This document shows, piece by piece, positions 33,521 through 40,895 of a DNA stretch of 64,000 nt (position 1 is its first letter; each line of letters begins with the position of its first letter). Both the position numbers and the translations under genes were made by a program. This DNA comes from Sphingomonas sp. QA11 (GTDB lineage Bacteria > Pseudomonadota > Alphaproteobacteria > Sphingomonadales > Sphingomonadaceae). Under the pieces are notes generated by a model. The model ran no database searches and was not told where the DNA came from. It was given only the letters and a program-made list of their open reading frames with translations. The stretch is from NCBI RefSeq assembly GCF_028473665.1, contig NZ_CP098774.1:5389501-5453500 (forward strand), in the 5' to 3' direction.

Positions 33521-34427
33521 GGCGGCTGGCTCCTCTGGGGTCGTCACGGGGATCGAAGATCTGCGCCCAGCCCTTCTCGGCGGCATGGGCGAGCAGCCTG
33601 CCCGGCGGCCAGTCGTCGTCGGCCTGTGCCGCGAGATCGCGGATCAGCTTGCGGTACGCGGCATCGGTCATCGCCAGCCGCTTGGTCCGGCGATTGGCGA
33701 GCAGGTCGCGCCAGTCGTTCGGGTCGCAGCCGTCCGGGCAGGGAAACCGCCGGGCGGTGCCCGCCCCTCGCGCGGGTGCCCCCACGGGTACGCGGGGGTT
33801 GGGATTAATTTTTGGGGTCTGGGGGCTTTTATCAAGGGAAGGGGGGATGGTGCCCGTCACGGCCGACGGTGCGTCATGTGACGCGTTACCGGCGTTATCG
33901 TGTGGGGCCGCAATCTCCCTCTCCCCTCCGGGAAAAGGGTCGGGGAGAGGGGCAGTACAGCGCGGCGAGGCCAGCGTGTCCCACTGCCCCTCTCCCGCGC
34001 TTCGCTCCGCTCGCTTGCCCTCTCCTTTGGGGGGAGAAGGAAAAGAAGCCGCATCCCTCCCTTCCGTCACCCCGGACTTGTTCCGGGGTCCACCGTCCCT
34101 CGAACTCAACGGCGGTGAGGCTTGTGGAGCAGTGGATGCCGGAACAAGTCCGGCATGACGAAGGGGAGAGTCCGGCGAGCTGGTCCCGCAAGAATCTGCG
34201 CAATCGGAAGTCACATCGCCCCCGCCTGCCTCAACCGCGTCGAACAGATCGCCCGTCTCGTCCCCATGCAGCCGGTCGCGATAGCGTTGCTGCCGCCGGG
34301 CATTGCCGGCGCGCTGCGCTTCGCGCCGTGCATCCTCGCGCGCCGCATCGGCCTTCACCGCGGCGACGATCACCTCGGCCGAGGCGCCCGCCGCGAGCAT
34401 CGCGTCCAGGATGGCGGAATCGATCAT
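33396..34427 (-). CDS. Phage-type protein enlarged by two in-frame repeat elements
   Basis: 343 residues. The N-terminal part (SAILDAMLAAGASAEVIVAA, then ARRQQRYRDRLHG) and the C-terminal part (DPNDWRDLLANRRTKRLAMT and GWAQIFDPRDD) look like a phage replication-associated protein. The middle third is translated intergenic repeat DNA: a GLVPAST...RNKSGVT block and a PSPPKGEGKRAERSAGEG block, see the two repeat entries. The frame stays open through both. Overlaps the upstream gene by four bases (ATGA). The insertions may or may not have spared function. Confidence 0.6.
   Translation of the reverse strand: MIDSAILDAMLAAGASAEVIVAAVKADAAREDARREAQRAGNARRQQRYRDRLHGDETGDLFDAVEAGGGDVTSDCADSCGTSSPDSPLRHAGLVPASTAPQASPPLSSRDGGPRNKSGVTEGRDAASFPSPPKGEGKRAERSAGEGQWDTLASPRCTAPLPDPFPGGEREIAAPHDNAGNASHDAPSAVTGTIPPSLDKSPQTPKINPNPRVPVGAPARGAGTARRFPCPDGCDPNDWRDLLANRRTKRLAMTDAAYRKLIRDLAAQADDDWPPGRLLAHAAEKGWAQIFDPRDDPRGASRHGNRPPSRSATTRDPGEPQNPLVRAVLRSEARGAGGGGTGF
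33917..33997. repeat. Palindromic intergenic-type repeat inside a coding frame
   Basis: GGGAGAGGGGCAG at 33943-33955 pairs with CTGCCCCTCTCCC at 33984-33996, next to the usual CTCCCTCTCCCC start. This type of element is normally found between genes in alphaproteobacteria. Here it is translated within 33396-34427. Confidence 0.75.
34066..34157. repeat. Twin-hairpin repeat (CCGGACTTGTTCCGG type) inside a coding frame
   Basis: CCCCGGACTTGTTCCGGGG near 34070-34088 and ATGCCGGAACAAGTCCGGCAT at 34136-34156 form two facing hairpins. This is a common alphaproteobacterial extragenic element. It lies in frame within 33396-34427. Confidence 0.8.
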
Positions 34428-34624
34428 GCGCGCTCCCGCACCGGACGGGCGTCGCGGGCGGCGGAGGTGTCATGGTCGTCGCGGGGGTTCGCGAACGGGC
34501 ACCCCGCCATCTGGCAGTTCCGCGCTTCCGGATGCCAATCCGATATGCCGCACGGCGCGCACCGCCCCGGATTCAACATGGCGCCCATGCGCATAGGATC
34601 CGGCAGGCTTGCTTGCTGGTTCAC
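34424..34624 (-). CDS. Small phage-type protein with cysteine cluster
   Basis: 66 residues starting at a GTG at 34624, with GGGAG upstream. It contains CAPCGISDWHPEARNC and MAGC, four cysteines plus histidine that could bind zinc. Its stop overlaps the next start as ATGA, a sign of an operon. First gene after the promoter with the SOS box. Function unknown. Confidence 0.55.
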   Translation of the reverse strand: MNQQASLPDPMRMGAMLNPGRCAPCGISDWHPEARNCQMAGCPFANPRDDHDTSAARDARPVRERA

Positions 34625-34642
34625 GACTCGCTCCCGCTGTTT

Positions 34643-34657
34643 GTTCCTTTTATGTTC
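34643..34657 (-). promoter_or_regulatory. SOS box (GTTC-N7-GTTC)
   Basis: GTTC-CTTTTAT-GTTC is an exact match to the LexA site known from Caulobacter and other alphaproteobacteria. It lies 19 bases before the first gene of the minus-strand phage-type operon and about 90 bases before the plus-strand toxin gene, so LexA could control either or both. Confidence 0.78.
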
Positions 34658-34660
34658 TCA

Positions 34661-34674
34661 TAGGAAATTTCCTA
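34661..34674. promoter_or_regulatory. Perfect palindrome TAGGAAATTTCCTA
   Basis: Fourteen-base perfect palindrome next to the SOS box, in the divergent promoter between the phage-type operon and the M23 toxin gene. A plausible operator for a phage-type repressor; the cognate regulator is unknown. A minus-strand TTGCAA lies beside it and could be a -35 element. Confidence 0.65.
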
Positions 34675-34743
34675 CATTGCAAGCGCGCAATTGATTCAAG
34701 AGAGTCATCCGCCCGGTTAGCGCCTCCGGAACAGGAGGTACCG

Positions 34744-36278
34744 ATGGCCATGACTATTCCGCCAATTGAGGATGCGAACGCCTTTCCGACGTCCGAACCC
34801 GCCCAAGGTCCGCCGATGCCGGATACCGCCCGGAATGCTGCCACCCCACCACAGGCACCGCAGCCAGCACCGGAGGAGGAGACGGACGAGCAATGGATGC
34901 ATCGCTTCCTGGAGGAGAACGCGCACCTCGCCCGCCCGCGCCCGGAGCGGCCGCCTGCCCCGCCGCCCTCACCCTGGGACGGACCTCCCTCAAGCTGGAA
35001 GGTGCCGATCACCTGAGCATGCGGCATCCCAAGGGCGGCTATATGGCAATGGCACTGATGTCGCGGACGATGGACGATCTCGATGAAGTGACCAAAGGCG
35101 AGCGCGCCGCGACCTATGAAGAGGTGGACAAATATTTCGGCCATGCGCTGATCGCCGAGGGCCTGGTGCCGTTCACCTACACCGCCGACCAGGCGATCTG
35201 GTGGTGGAAGTCGGGTGGATACAAGGTGCTGGGGGGTGGCTCTGTCGATGCCCAGACGATGCCATCCGATACCACTTCGGCTCATTCGCCTGATCAGGAC
35301 CTTGGCGCCAATCTTCACGACGAGGAGGAGCCCACGGGTGTACCGCACCCGAGCCCGGCTCCGCTGCTCAGGGGTGGCCCCGGCGAGTCGTTCACAACCA
35401 ACGCTTCCGCGCTGGACGAGACGTGGGAGGCGCAACGCGACGCTCTGATGAGGTCGTCCGCCTACATCAATGCCAAGGGCATGGTGATCGACGATGGAGT
35501 CGACCCCCAGGGCAAGGCCGAAACGACGAGAAAGGCCCCGGCAGGCGAGCCGTCACAGGCCGCGACATCACCGACGAAGCCTGCCGATATGTTCAGGGAT
35601 ATCCAAGGCTGGGGCGCGCCCAAGTTGGCACCGGTCAAGGTCCCGCCTCAACCCGTCTCAGTTCCGACGCCGCGCCAGACCCCAGCCAAACCGGCCACCG
35701 TGGCGGGCGCTCGGCCCGGCGTCCTCAAAAGGGGCTGGCCGGTGCCCGGCGGCGGTTATACCGCGCAGAAAGGAAAAAGGGATTCGCGGGGCAAAGCCTA
35801 TTCCGACGGCAGCTATGATCTTACCGGGCAGAAGAGAGGCGGCCGGAAGCACAAGGGATATGATTTGCCAGGCGAGATCGGCGCCCTCGTCAGTGCCGCC
35901 GCTGATGGCGTCGTGGCGGAACCGCCCCGAACCGAGTACGAGAAGATCTGGACGCGCGATGAGACCGGCGCGATCAAACGCGATAAAAATGGACAAAAAC
36001 TCTTTACACACGGCAAGAAGGTGGTCGGCTGGGGAAATTATGTCATTATCCAACATCCAGATGGGTATCGAACGGTCTACGCGCATTTGCGGGAAGTGCC
36101 GCGGCTGAAGAAAAACGATCCGGTTCGCATGGGTCAGGAAATTGGCCGGCTGGGCGTTACCGGGAATGCCGCGACCAAGGGCAGCCACGTCCATTTCGAA
36201 GTTCGCAACGGCACGATGGCTAAAACCTACGATCCTGGTGATTGGCTTGCCGGGCGCCTGCCCGCACTCCGCCGCTGA
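34744..36278 (+). pseudogene. Polymorphic toxin: conserved N-terminal domain + M23 endopeptidase domain, frameshifted
   Basis: ATG at 34744 after AGGAGG begins MAMTIPPIEDANAFPT, and ETDEQWMHRFLEENAHLARP follows. One base is missing near 35004-35006 compared with the paralogues, so this frame stops at 35016. The other frame carries the rest without further damage: SMRHPKGGYMAMALMSRTMD, WWKSGGYKVLGG, linker motif AKGMVIDDGVDP, and a C-terminal M23 peptidase with HKGYD (HxxxD) and HVHFEV (HxH), both zinc-binding. M23 enzymes cut peptide cross-bridges in peptidoglycan. Start to stop would be about 511 residues. The break could be recent mutation, sequencing error or, less likely, a regulated shift. 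An immunity lipoprotein gene follows. Confidence 0.8.
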
Positions 36279-36379
36279 AACGACGCATTCGGCCGACCAT
36301 ATTCTTCGATATGTCGGCGATGGATTGATCGGAACATTTGAAGTACAGATAAGTAGACTCGGACAGGGGGATTGTGCAG

Positions 36380-37051
36380 ATGGGGAGCGGATGGATTGGT
36401 CTCGGCATGGTGGCGGCGCTACTCGCGCTTGCGGGGTGCGGTAACGACACGCCTTCACGCCCTGCGCCCGATGCCTCCCATGGTCCTGCATCGTCCGCCC
36501 CGGGCAAGGCGGTGAAAACCGCCACGGCGCGGCAGCTGGAAGCGGTGCCGGATGCGGCAAATGGTGTCGAGACGGGGCGAGTGAATGGAGAGGTGCAAGA
36601 GCCGCCGTTGCCGGCGCGGTCTATTCCCAAGGTCGGAGATATCGTGCCGAGCGATCGGGCACCGCTGAAGGGCGGCTGGTCCTATACCGGCGGTGCCTCC
36701 TGCAGTTCAGAAATCGATGATTGCTCCGCCGATACATATGACCAATTGGAGCCCGGCGATTCGAATATCGGCCACACTCTCTACGTGATCACTAAACCCA
36801 CCGAACGAGACGCCTCGGGCGGTATCTCGAAAGGGCGCGTCACCCTTGTCTTCTACGCGCGTCTCAATGCGCTTGAGTCGATCTTCTGTTCCGTCGGCGG
36901 GCGTCACGCGGTCGTTGCGTTCGCCGATGAGAATTGGCGCAACGGCAGTGCTTACGTCACTGATGGCAAGACCCTGCAGGTCACGAAATGGCGCGACAAG
37001 GCTCCGCCGGATTGCCTGCCGCCTGATGAATCCGACGAACCAGAGGAATGA
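36380..37051 (+). CDS. Putative immunity lipoprotein for the M23 toxin
   Basis: 223 residues from the ATG at 36380 (nine bases after GGGGGA). Lipoprotein signal ending LALAGC, a low-complexity spacer of about 80 residues, then a compact domain with PKVGDIVPSDRAPLKGGWSY and CSVGGRHAVVAFADENW. The paralogue at 39076-39726 follows a second M23 tail. Position after the toxin and outer-envelope anchoring fit immunity. The long spacer could let the domain reach into the periplasm. Confidence 0.76.
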   Translation: MGSGWIGLGMVAALLALAGCGNDTPSRPAPDASHGPASSAPGKAVKTATARQLEAVPDAANGVETGRVNGEVQEPPLPARSIPKVGDIVPSDRAPLKGGWSYTGGASCSSEIDDCSADTYDQLEPGDSNIGHTLYVITKPTERDASGGISKGRVTLVFYARLNALESIFCSVGGRHAVVAFADENWRNGSAYVTDGKTLQVTKWRDKAPPDCLPPDESDEPEE

Positions 37052-37129
37052 AGCGCGTCGATCGACCCGGAGGCATCTTATACGATATAGTCTACAACGT
37101 CATGCCGACGTTCGATCGGGCTAGATTTT

Positions 37130-37468
37130 TAAATGAAGATCTTGAATAAAATGACATATAAAGAAGTGTTTGATAAGTTTTGGCTGTGAGATTTCAGTCC
37201 ATTAATCAGGAAGTCATTGAAGTATACAAGCTGCGGCGCGCCGATGTCCTTGCAGGCCTTTTGTCGGGAGATCTCGATGCCGTGCTCTCCAGGGCATCGA
37301 GGACATGGGCATCCATTCCGGTAAGTCCGGGTGGCACAAGCAGATACGAATATAGTGGGGAAGCCGCAGTCCTCTAAGAATTTCGAAGCACTGAAGTCGC
37401 TTTATCTCACGCGTCTGGAGTTCTATCGGGCAAAGGAGAAGAAGGACCCATATGTCAGTCCGTTCTAG
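37130..37468 (+). pseudogene. Decayed GH104 toxin tail
   Basis: Three frames together match the GH104 toxin at 24707-22971: YKEVFDKFWL then a stop, DFSP, then INQEVIEVYKLRRADVLAGL, RASRTWASIP and RYEYSG, and after another frame change KNFEALKSLYLTRLEFYRAK to TAG at 37466. The same segments in lambda endolysin are KDFSPKSQD and WASLP. No N-terminal domain. Orphan remnant that precedes a matching immunity gene. Confidence 0.72.
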
Positions 37469-37482
37469 GGGGAGTATGCGCA

Positions 37483-38082
37483 ATGAGATTGCAGGCGAGA
37501 TGCTTGCACCTGCCGCTTGGTGCCATGCTTCTGATCCTGTTGCCGTGTGGCACCGGTTACGCCACCGGGGGTGGGGCGGCCCAGCATGCTGGCATCGATC
37601 GTAAATCCGAAGACGTGATGCGGACCTTGCGGACGATCCTGCGCTGTATTCCTGAGAAGGATGCGAACAATATATGCGTTGCCCATAATTCGGGCCTTCA
37701 GGTCGTTTTTGTGAACACTCGTCCCGGAACGGGTGAGGTGACCTCGGTGGAGACGTTGGTCAGGACGGGCGGTGAGAATCTCAGGGATATCCGGCGTGCG
37801 ACCCCGAGCGTCACGCGCCTCGTCTCGTTTCTGGTGCCGGACGCCAATCGAGCGGTAAAATCCGCTCTTTCCGCCATCGCCCGGACGAAGAAGACCGAGT
37901 GCGTGCAACTATTGCGATATGCGCACTACGAGATTGAGATCGAGCGAGTCATGCCCGCCGATGTCGAGGGCCTGTTCGCAGCGCTGATCGTTAGAAAATT
38001 ACCATCCGGACGTTCAGGATCGGCCGCTACCAGCGGCGGGTGGAAGCAATGGATCGCCACCGAAAAATGTCATGCCCGGTAG
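37483..38082 (+). CDS. Putative periplasmic immunity protein for GH104 toxins, second type
   Basis: 199 residues. Signal segment (LHLPLGAMLLILLPCGTGYA), then a soluble domain with cysteines (LRCIPEKDANNICVAHN, TECVQLL). It resembles the protein at 22241-22825 in cysteine spacing and in its C-terminal half, and like it follows a GH104 toxin tail. GGGGGAG upstream supports the start. The toxin is ruined but the immunity frame is intact, as expected if protection is selected. Confidence 0.7.
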   Translation: MRLQARCLHLPLGAMLLILLPCGTGYATGGGAAQHAGIDRKSEDVMRTLRTILRCIPEKDANNICVAHNSGLQVVFVNTRPGTGEVTSVETLVRTGGENLRDIRRATPSVTRLVSFLVPDANRAVKSALSAIARTKKTECVQLLRYAHYEIEIERVMPADVEGLFAALIVRKLPSGRSGSAATSGGWKQWIATEKCHAR

Positions 38083-38153
38083 CAGCATTGGAAATGATGC
38101 GCGCGATGAGAGTGACTTGCGTCGGAACTGCGTGAACGGGCGAGGGAATCGAG

Positions 38154-38312
38154 ATGAAGCTTCGGAGGGAGGGGGATAACGAGACCGTTGAAGGGCAAGC
38201 CAAAATCGCTGGAGACTATGCCGAAGTGCGCGCCGCGAATAGACCGGGCGATATAGCGAAGAGGCGTGCTCTCGAAAAGCGCCTGAAGGGGACGGGCATC
38301 TATGGGCTATAA
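38154..38312 (+). pseudogene. Short tail of a HExxH toxin
   Basis: 52 codons, the usable part being NETVEGQAKIAGDYAEVRAA to RLKGTGIYGL, homologous to the last part of the HExxH module at 19351-18821. The HExxH motif itself is lost. It overlaps the next immunity start by 11 bases, exactly as in the minus-strand copy. The frame begins at an ATG at 38154 but is a remnant. Confidence 0.72.
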
Positions 38313-38697
38313 ATGGTGCGGATCGGTCCTTTTCGCCGGTGGGGCGGCGATGCTTTCCTCGTGTCAGCTTCCCGTGAACATCGATATTCGGCAACTCGAC
38401 AACGGACGTATTTCCATCAAGTCGAACGACGGGACTGACAACCCGCCGTGCATCGAGAGCATTCACATCACGCAACTGGAGGAGGGTAAGGCGCCGATCG
38501 ATTCTCCCATCATATGGTGGGTCGATAGCAAACTCGGTGCGAAGGAGTGTTTCAGCGAGATCGTCTACCCCAAGGTGCCGGAGAGCTATTCGGGCGAGTT
38601 TGTGGCGGATCTGCAGCCAGGCCGGCAATATCTTGTTGAGGTCTCCGGGATTAGTTGGTCCGCATCCGAAACGATCGTGAGACAGGCACCGCGATAG
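38302..38697 (+). CDS. Putative immunity lipoprotein (NPPCI family)
   Basis: 131 residues. Lipobox MLSSC, then a domain with DGTDNPPCIESIHI and GRQYLVEVSGISWSASETIV, clearly paralogous to the protein at 18427-18831. Its start lies within the last codons of the upstream toxin tail, so translation is coupled. The frame is intact although the toxin has been reduced to its tail. Presumed periplasmic protection against HExxH toxins. Confidence 0.75.
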   Translation: MGYKWCGSVLFAGGAAMLSSCQLPVNIDIRQLDNGRISIKSNDGTDNPPCIESIHITQLEEGKAPIDSPIIWWVDSKLGAKECFSEIVYPKVPESYSGEFVADLQPGRQYLVEVSGISWSASETIVRQAPR

Positions 38698-38934
38698 GCG
38701 GCCGCCTATCGGACAACAGGGGGTGGTCAGTATGATTGACGTTCGCGAGGAATGCTCGTCATACGACCCCGGCTGATCCGATATTTTTGGCGAAGCCGTC
38801 GGGATGATATCCGATCACAGCCACGCCGGGTTGGGGCCGACTGGATGCGGTGCCGGACTAGGCCGCCTTTCATTCCCTTCCGGCCGGGCCGGGAAAACGC
38901 ACCGTCGCATGCATCCGCAGAACCTACGGTCCTG

Positions 38935-38976
38935 GGGGACTGGCTTGCCGGACGCCTGCCCGCACTCCGCCGCTGA
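38935..38976 (+). pseudogene. Tip of an M23 toxin gene
   Basis: Fourteen codons reading GDWLAGRLPALRR and a stop, identical to the end of the M23 toxin at 36278. The preceding 38800-38930 is not toxin sequence; part of it resembles 39880-39950. Marks the copy point of the toxin-end plus immunity unit. Confidence 0.75.
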
Positions 38977-39075
38977 GACACAGTTCGACCAGACGTATTG
39001 CGGGAGTCCGGATGATGGATCGTCTGGAACATTTGTAGTACGGATGAGGCGAATCGGGCGCAGGATGGGGTGCAG

Positions 39076-39726
39076 ATGGTGCGCGGATGGATCAGTCTTG
39101 GCTTGGTCGTGGCACTGTTGGCCTGTTCGGCATGCGGTAACGACAAGGCTCTGCGTTCCGCCCCGGGAAAGGGGTCGAAGGCCGCGGCGGCGCGCCAGGT
39201 GGCAACAGTGCCGGATGAGGCAAAGAATACAAGGGCGGATCGAGTAGTTGAAGAAGCCGTGCCGGAGCCGCCATTGTCGGCACGGTCTTTTCCTAAGGTT
39301 GGGGATATCGTACCGAACGACCGGGCGCCGCTGAAAGGTGGCTGGTCCTATACCGGCGGCGGCTTCTACGGCTCACGACCCAATGATTGCTGCTACGACC
39401 ACTACGATTATTTCGACCAGCTAGAGCCTGGGGATCCTCATATCGGCCACTCTCTCTATGTGGTCACTAAATCCACCGAACGAGACGCCTCGGGCGGTAT
39501 CTCGAAAGGGCGCGTCACCCTTGTCTTCTACGCGCGTCTCAATGCGCTTGAGTCGATCTTCTGTTCCGTCGGCGGGCGCCATGCGGTCGTTGCGTTCGCC
39601 GATGAGAATTGGCGCAACGGCAGCGCTTACGTCACTGATGGCAAGACCCTGCAGGTCACGAAATGGCGCGACAAGGCTCCGCCGGATTGCCTGCCGCCTG
39701 ATGAATCCGACGAGCCGGATGAATAG
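39076..39726 (+). CDS. Putative immunity lipoprotein, paralogue of 36380-37051
   Basis: 216 residues. Signal VVALLACSAC, spacer, then the same domain as in 36380-37051. The last 80 or so codons are nearly identical at the DNA level, while the first half is only moderately similar and the segment between GGWSYTGG and DQLEPGD differs. This is the pattern expected from gene conversion or recent copying with selection for a changed toxin-contact region. Intact frame. Confidence 0.75.
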   Translation: MVRGWISLGLVVALLACSACGNDKALRSAPGKGSKAAAARQVATVPDEAKNTRADRVVEEAVPEPPLSARSFPKVGDIVPNDRAPLKGGWSYTGGGFYGSRPNDCCYDHYDYFDQLEPGDPHIGHSLYVVTKSTERDASGGISKGRVTLVFYARLNALESIFCSVGGRHAVVAFADENWRNGSAYVTDGKTLQVTKWRDKAPPDCLPPDESDEPDE

Positions 39727-39972
39727 GGCGCGACCTGGACTGACTGTATTTGGCGCTTTTCGTATTGAACCTGAGATATGATCGAGCGCTTTCGTCCGTA
39801 TCCTTATGCTGCGATCGAGAAGATGATGCGGAAGATCGACGCTCATCCGGGATGAGGAACGCCCGCCAGCCCGTGGACCGTCCCCTGCCGGCCGTCCTGG
39901 AAAAACGCGCCGTCGCGCCCGTCCGCAGAACCGCCTTGATCCCGCCGCCACCGCCCGTCTAAGGCCGGGGCA
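39727..39972. other. Region with two tiny overlapping frames
   Basis: 39778-39855 (MIERFRPYPYAAIEKMMRKI) and 39852-39962 (MRNARQPVDRPLPAVLEKRA) overlap by an ATGA, and 39880-39950 resembles 38880-38930. They might be small genes or leftovers of array expansion. No ribosome-binding site decides. Confidence 0.3.
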
Positions 39973-40302
39973 ATGGCCGACAATTACGCGCTTCGCATGC
40001 TCGCTCTTTCCATGGCTCAAATCCGTCAGCGGATGCGTGACGATCTCGGTATCGCGGGGATGGTGGAAAGCGGCGACCTCACGATCAGGATGAAGAAGGG
40101 CTCGCTGTTCGGGCGCGATGCCAGCGGCGATTTCGGCACCGATCTGCGCCGCCGCATCCTCGAGGCGCAGGAATTCCTTGAACGCGCCGCCTTCGCCGTC
40201 ACTGACGAGGCGCTGGTCGAGGCCTATGAGTTCACTGGCGGCACCGGCGCTGACGCTGACCTGCTGTGGCGTGAGATCAGGCACCGCGGCCTGATCGACT
40301 GA
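39973..40302 (+). CDS. Hypothetical protein (109 aa)
   Basis: 109 residues, GGGG four bases upstream. N-terminal helix (LRMLALSMAQIRQRMRDDLG), then GLFGRD-like and a helical C-terminal part. No signal peptide. It stands at the right edge of the toxin locus, converging with the Nudix gene. Not recognised; it could be a normal chromosomal gene. Confidence 0.6.
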   Translation: MADNYALRMLALSMAQIRQRMRDDLGIAGMVESGDLTIRMKKGSLFGRDASGDFGTDLRRRILEAQEFLERAAFAVTDEALVEAYEFTGGTGADADLLWREIRHRGLID

Positions 40303-40314
40303 GTCGACGGATCC

Positions 40315-40782
40315 TCAGGTCCCGGCAAGCCGTTCGAGCCGGTCGAGCAGGGGGCGCTGGCTCGCCAGCATCTTCGCCCGGGCCGTATCGATCGTGAACC
40401 AGTCGGCGCGGTCGACCTCAGGGATGAAGATCGTCTTCCCGCTGCGCGGCGGCCATTCCATCTCGCTCTGGTTGCTGACGATGCCGGCCGGGTCCAGGTC
40501 GCCCGCCAGCGCATAGGCTTCGACCCATTTGCCGCCCGATTGCCGGATACGGCCGAGCGGTTCCAGCTGACCTTCCGCCTCGCTGCCCAGTTCCTCGCGG
40601 AATTCGCGCCGTGCCGCCTCGGGCGGTTGTTCGCCTGGTTCAACCGCACCTTTGGGGATCTGCCACGCGCCAAGATCCCGCGCAGCCCAAAAGGGCCCGC
40701 CGGGATGGACGAGGAACACCTGCAACGCACCACGGCGCCTGCGGTAGAGCAGGATGCCGGCACTCAAACGAAAGGGCGGCAT
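40315..40782 (-). CDS. Nudix hydrolase
   Basis: 155 residues. Full Nudix box G-x5-E-x7-REFREELG (GAVEPGEQPPEAARREFR then EELG). A phosphohydrolase for nucleoside diphosphate-linked compounds; it resembles the family of small DR1025/YmfB-like members with WQIPKGAVEPGE. Substrate unknown. Single gene. Confidence 0.9.
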   Translation of the reverse strand: MPPFRLSAGILLYRRRRGALQVFLVHPGGPFWAARDLGAWQIPKGAVEPGEQPPEAARREFREELGSEAEGQLEPLGRIRQSGGKWVEAYALAGDLDPAGIVSNQSEMEWPPRSGKTIFIPEVDRADWFTIDTARAKMLASQRPLLDRLERLAGT

Positions 40783-40895
40783 GCGTCGTCCCCGCTTTCC
40801 GGCCGCTCGAAGCCGCCATTATGGCGATATCGGGTGTTCGGCCCGCGGAGGCAAGATGCGGTTCTGCCTCTTCTACGGTGTCACCCCGCCACCCC

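Noticed and set aside
33917..34157. CRISPR-like repeats
   Set aside because: Two different hairpin elements, not regular repeats with spacers. No CRISPR array was found in the window.
35000..35016. Programmed frameshift in the M23 toxin
   Set aside because: No slippery heptamer or downstream structure noted; paralogues have the extra base. Simple deletion or error is likelier.
17891..39726. Integron-style cassette array
   Set aside because: Modules lie on both strands in two blocks, no attC-like sites between each pair and no integrase gene in the window.
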